Positions 60,701-64,000 of a stretch of 64,000 nt of DNA are shown here, in pieces (the stretch's first letter is position 1; each line of letters opens with the position of its first letter). The position numbers were made by a program, and so were the translations under genes. The notes under the pieces were generated by a model, which searched no databases, was not told where the DNA came from, and was given only the letters and a program-made list of their open reading frames with translations. This stretch comes from Paulinella micropora (lineage: Eukaryota > Cercozoa > Imbricatea > Euglyphida): NCBI GenBank assembly GCA_009731375.1, contig BJOX01000047.1:218574-282573 (forward strand). Reading direction: 5' to 3'.

Positions 60701-61080
60701 TCCAGCGTGTGCTTTGTTTTTTAGATGATAGTGACGAACAGGGTGTTCATGAGGAGCGCAAGCAGCCGGCACCACCAAGTAGGCGACGCCGCAAGCGCCG
60801 TAGAATTGAGCCAGCGGAGCCAGAGGAGAGTGAGTCTGAGTCATCGGATGAAGACGCACCTTTGGTTGCGCCTTCTTTAGTTCTAGGTCGAAATCGTAAT
60901 CGTCCACATTCTGCTGCTCGTGTGCGTGTTCGTCGTGTTTTTGGCAGGGTCTATGGTCTCAGCGATGAAGAACGGGACGCAGTTGGTTTGAGGGAGGAAG
61001 GTTGCCGGTCCGATCTATCAGACTCATCGTCCGAAGGTTGGCTGCCTCCAGCTATTGCAGACGATGATAATGACTACTAA
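57778..61080 (+). CDS. DDE transposase (DUF7869-like) with SAP domain, six or more exons
   Basis: Exons 58383-58979, 59076-59180, 59268-59813, 59857-60026 and 60098-61080, preceded by one ending at 58302, are joined by GT-AG introns whose phases all agree. The first exon lacks an ATG; one solution uses ATG 57778, donor 57787 and acceptor 57907, giving 934 residues. A zinc-binding-like CFLCSEIAADHRS...NKIHRACRRGS precedes the DDE core: SMTIDMTKPFHLP (first Asp), LFVDWDGGGENTG (second Asp), KHSHGPQDQKF (cf. GHTHEDIDQ of DUF7869 proteins). A SAP motif (LRKATVNELKSWLQERG) and an acidic/basic tail follow. The intron 59814-59856 is doubtful, since it also reads DWEGYFKP and could be a frameshift. 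It should catalyse movement of the TIR element. Confidence 0.75.
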
Positions 61081-61173
61081 TATACTGAAATCTCTATGTT
61101 CCACTTTTTACTATCTACTAAATAATGATCTGACTTCAATTTACGAGAAAAGTGTTTGCGTAAATTATTAATA

Positions 61174-61742
61174 CAACTTGAAGTGTGACGTCACACCGGA
61201 AAAGTTAATTGACTATGATAAGTTATTTATTAATAATTGAAAACTAAATTAAATTTAGCTTTTTCGTGCTGCTTTAAATGAATCAAGCAGTAAAATCTGC
61301 CGGGCTAGGTTTCTTTCTGCCACATATGTATTAATGACTTTAACTAATTTCGAGTGGCAAGTTTCACAAATTTCAAGTGCTGGTGCCACCCGCACAATTG
61401 TGATGTATGATGTAATATGATGTAAAATTGATTTTTTATTAATATATTACTTAATTCAACTTAATGCTTTGAAATCACAGTAAAAATCCAGCAGAAAAGT
61501 GGTAAATAAGGAGTAATTAATCAGTAAAAATATTTGCCACTATTTTGCTATACTTTTGCTGATCTAGTGATCCTGGCTACTTGAAAAAACATTCAAAATT
61601 GATTTTTATTAATCAGACATGTACCAACACAAATTATCAAGATAAACATATAAACCTTACCGAAATTTGCCACTATGGTTTTAGTAGTTGCCGGTGGCAA
61701 AAGTGGCAAAAGGGACAAGTTCTTTCCAAAGTTAGAGATGTT
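61174..61742. repeat. right terminal inverted repeat
   Basis: Reverse complement of 33162-33732, including GTGTGACGTCACAC at its inner end and the GCCACTTTTGCCA motif near its outer end. It is followed by GTAA at 61743. Confidence 0.85.
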
Positions 61743-64000
61743 GTAAGTGAGAACGAGGAAGCTAGAGGCAGCGTTCTATACGCTATGTATCCTGAGAAAG
61801 GCGAGAAAGGTAAACCGATTGAACATTTATGTCATACATCAGTGTAGTGGTCATAAAGCATTACCAAAGACCTATGCATTAGGCAAGGCAATTCGTAGAA
61901 AAGTGACAGGAAAAGAAGATAGAGTTAGATTTTGCAAAGCCTGTATGATGGGAAAAGCTAAAGTGTTGCCCCGATTTAAGGCTAATAGAATTAGGAGAGC
62001 GAGTTACCCTTGTGAGATTTTGCATGTAGATACTTCCGGACCTTGGGCGGTCATGTCAATTCACGGTAAGTACTATATATTCTGCGTAACAGACGATTAC
62101 TCGGGGTACATCAAGGATTTTTACTTACGTTACAAGAACGAGTTCGTAGAGTGTTTGAGCAAGCTGTAGCATGGTTTGAGAGGCAGACAGAAAGGAAAGT
62201 CAGACAGATCACTTGTGATAACGAGTTCGATGTCCCAACTGAAATCATAGAGTGGTGGAAGCCGCTTCAATTCATTTGGAAGACTAGTGCTTCAGGTGAC
62301 AAAGATTGCAATCCTATAGCTGAGAAGGTCAATGACATCACAGCCGGACCAGCCCGGGCCATGCGGTACGAGGCTAACTTGCCTCCACAGTTTTGGGCAG
62401 AGATGGAGCATACTGCCACAACCTTGCACAATATTCTGCCGGCCACGACAGGACCTAGGAAGGGCACTTCCCCTTTTGAGCAATGTCTAGGCTACAAGCC
62501 AGCTAGCCGACAACTGAAGCCTATAGGATGTTTAGGTGTAATGTACATAGGAAAGCAGGTAGGGAAAGGAAACTATAGGGAAAACGCGTGATGTTGCTTG
62601 GATACGATGTATTTAAGGAACTATACAGAGTTTGGGATGGTCGCAAGATCACTACTAATGTGCGTAATGTACGCTTTGACCCCAATTGCAATATAGTTGG
62701 TAAGGAGGCTCACCCACCCAGAGAAGTCAGATGGGACGACGAGGAATCTGAGGGGGAGAGTAGTGACACCGTACAGTTAGAACAGCCGTTAGACGAACCC
62801 GAACTCAAAGATGAGGGGGAGTTAGACAACACAGGAAGAAAAAGACATTCACCGTCCAGATTCCGGTCTCCCATCAGAGTCAAAGGTAGAAACAGCTGAC
62901 GACAAGGATGATGGGGCAACACCCGTCACATCGTTAGAGGCGCAGAGCCCCGAAGCAGACCACCCTAGTAGGAGGTACGTAGAGGGAGACGCGCCCACTA
63001 AGGGCCTCACTTGGGAGCAAAGTGATAAGATCACATCAGCACATAGTGAGAGGGAAACGAGAAGCAAAGGTTAGGACACCAGTTACACAGCCACCTCCAG
63101 AAAAGAAGGCAGCAGTAAAAGCAGCTACATTGACAGGAGAGAGAGTTAGTGTGTAGGGAGTAGCTTTCGGAGAAGAATGGGCAAAGGAAGAATATGGAGA
63201 CAATTGGCAATCAGTAAAACGAGAAGGAAAAGTCTTAGAACCGTGCGAGAAGGGAGAGAGACTTAAAATCCGTAAGATGCCTAAGCCCAGTAACTTCGTA
63301 GTCTTTGACGACGGTCAAGTAGAAAAGATGTTAGACAGCGAGATTAGAAAGTATCGGATAGATAGATTAAGACCAGTCGGAGAACTAGAGCGCCCCGAGA
63401 TGTCCGCAGAAAGTATCGTAGAGGATCATACCGCTGCGTTACTGTACCTGACATTGAAGGTACCAAAGGCAATCGTAAATGAGGGTTTGACTGCAAAAGA
63501 GTTGAAAGCGGGAATGGATAAAGAGATTGAAGCTCTGAAGTCTTTTAACACTTACAAGCCCCAAGGAAGCGAAAGAAAAAGGAGTAAAAGTAGTGAGACT
63601 AACGTGGGTACATAAAGTCAAACTAGACGATAAAGGACGTAAGTTCACTAAGTCAAGGTTAGCTTTGCGGGCAGATATGCTAGAACCAGGAGTTAGCTAT
63701 AACCCAGATCAATTGTTTGTACCCTGCGCCGCGCATCGCTCATTACTCTTTTTGTCTAAGCTTGCAGCATGGCATGGACATAAGCTATACGGTATAGACT
63801 TCAAAAATGCTTATCTAAATGCACGAATGCATGATCCTGTTTTAATATGCTTATGCACCCGATGGGATAGACAGTGAGGAGCATGAAGGCATGATATGGA
63901 GAGTAGATGGAGCTCTGTATGGCGCGCCGCAAGCTGGTAGGAGATGGTATGAGATTCTAGCCCCTAAGTTAGAGGAATTAGGATTCAGGTTACTAGATTC
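61743..64000 (+). pseudogene. Ty1/copia integrase and reverse transcriptase, frameshifted, runs off the right edge
   Basis: Several frames carry consecutive copia domains: a GAG-pre-integrase region (HQCSGHKALPKTYALG, FCKACMMGKAK), integrase with ILHVDTSGPWAV (Asp), ITCDNEFDV (Asp) and NPIAEKVND (Glu), the chromodomain-like part (MLLGYDVFKELYRVWDG), an acidic linker, then RT beginning LTWVHKVKLDDKG and DFKNAYLNARM (catalytic Asp). Frames change near 61850, 62150, 62585, 62890, 63590 and 63870, so the copy is dead or badly sequenced. It continues the protease half at 32209-33161. Confidence 0.75.

Larger units (their letters stand above)
33162..61742. mobile_element. 28.6-kb DNA transposon with ~570-bp TIRs, itself hosting a giant LINE
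   Basis: The ends 33162-33732 and 61174-61742 are reverse complements with few differences, beginning (C/A)ACATCTCTAACTTTGG. The four bases GTAA lie just outside both ends (33158-33161 and 61743-61746), a candidate target-site duplication. Deleting the element plus one GTAA leaves an uninterrupted copia frame (QATVSENEEARG). Without the nested LINE the transposon would be ~8.9 kb, with two divergent genes reading outward from a microsatellite-rich centre. The superfamily is not certain; the transposase is DUF7869-like. Confidence 0.8.

Overview
The window is a pile-up of nested mobile and viral DNA in a eukaryotic, probably protist or algal, nuclear genome. The evidence is GT-AG introns, a Ty1/copia retrotransposon, a giant non-LTR retrotransposon, a long-TIR DNA transposon with a spliced transposase, and a Polinton-like-virus (PLV) gene set. 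No ordinary host housekeeping gene, rRNA or tRNA was recognised. Family assignments rest on motifs read by eye; no database search was possible.

Layout. (1) 1-3831 and 24142-30540 are AT-rich and look like one integrated PLV. They carry a DUF5754-like protein, a long tail-fibre-like protein ending in an S74 intramolecular chaperone, a small two-helix membrane protein, a packaging ATPase, a basic glycine-rich protein and an adenain/Ulp1-type cysteine protease. No major capsid gene is visible; it may lie left of the window. All six 10-N assembly gaps fall here. (2) 3832-24141 is an extremely GC-rich 20.3-kb block that splits the PLV fibre gene. It encodes a RecD/Pif1-like SF1 helicase, a MYND-finger protein, a Cys-rich unknown, a diverged protein kinase and two divergently transcribed secreted or surface glycoproteins. 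It also carries two homologous palindromic intergenic modules made of minisatellites, a pyrimidine tract and an AT-rich core. Both of its ends cut genes, so it looks like a fragment of an unknown large dsDNA virus or a similar element, or else a chimeric join. (3) 30541-33161 and 61743-64000 are the two halves of a degraded Ty1/copia element. (4) A DNA transposon with ~570-bp terminal inverted repeats (33162-61742) sits inside the copia element, flanked by the 4-bp repeat GTAA; removing it leaves an open copia frame. It carries two divergent genes: a Lys/Asn-rich protein and a spliced DDE transposase with a SAP domain. (5) A ~19.7-kb non-LTR retrotransposon (about 37521-57177, minus strand) sits inside that transposon, within a (CT)n tract between tandem microsatellite units. 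It has two huge ORFs in one frame separated by a single TAA. They contain an Ulp1-type protease, ubiquitin-protease-like regions, an RS-rich region, RNase H placed upstream of the RT, a zinc knuckle and an R2-like endonuclease.

The nesting gives an order of events: copia, then the TIR transposon, then the giant LINE. On the left, the PLV came before the GC-rich insertion. The PLV/copia junction near 30.5 kb cannot be ordered.
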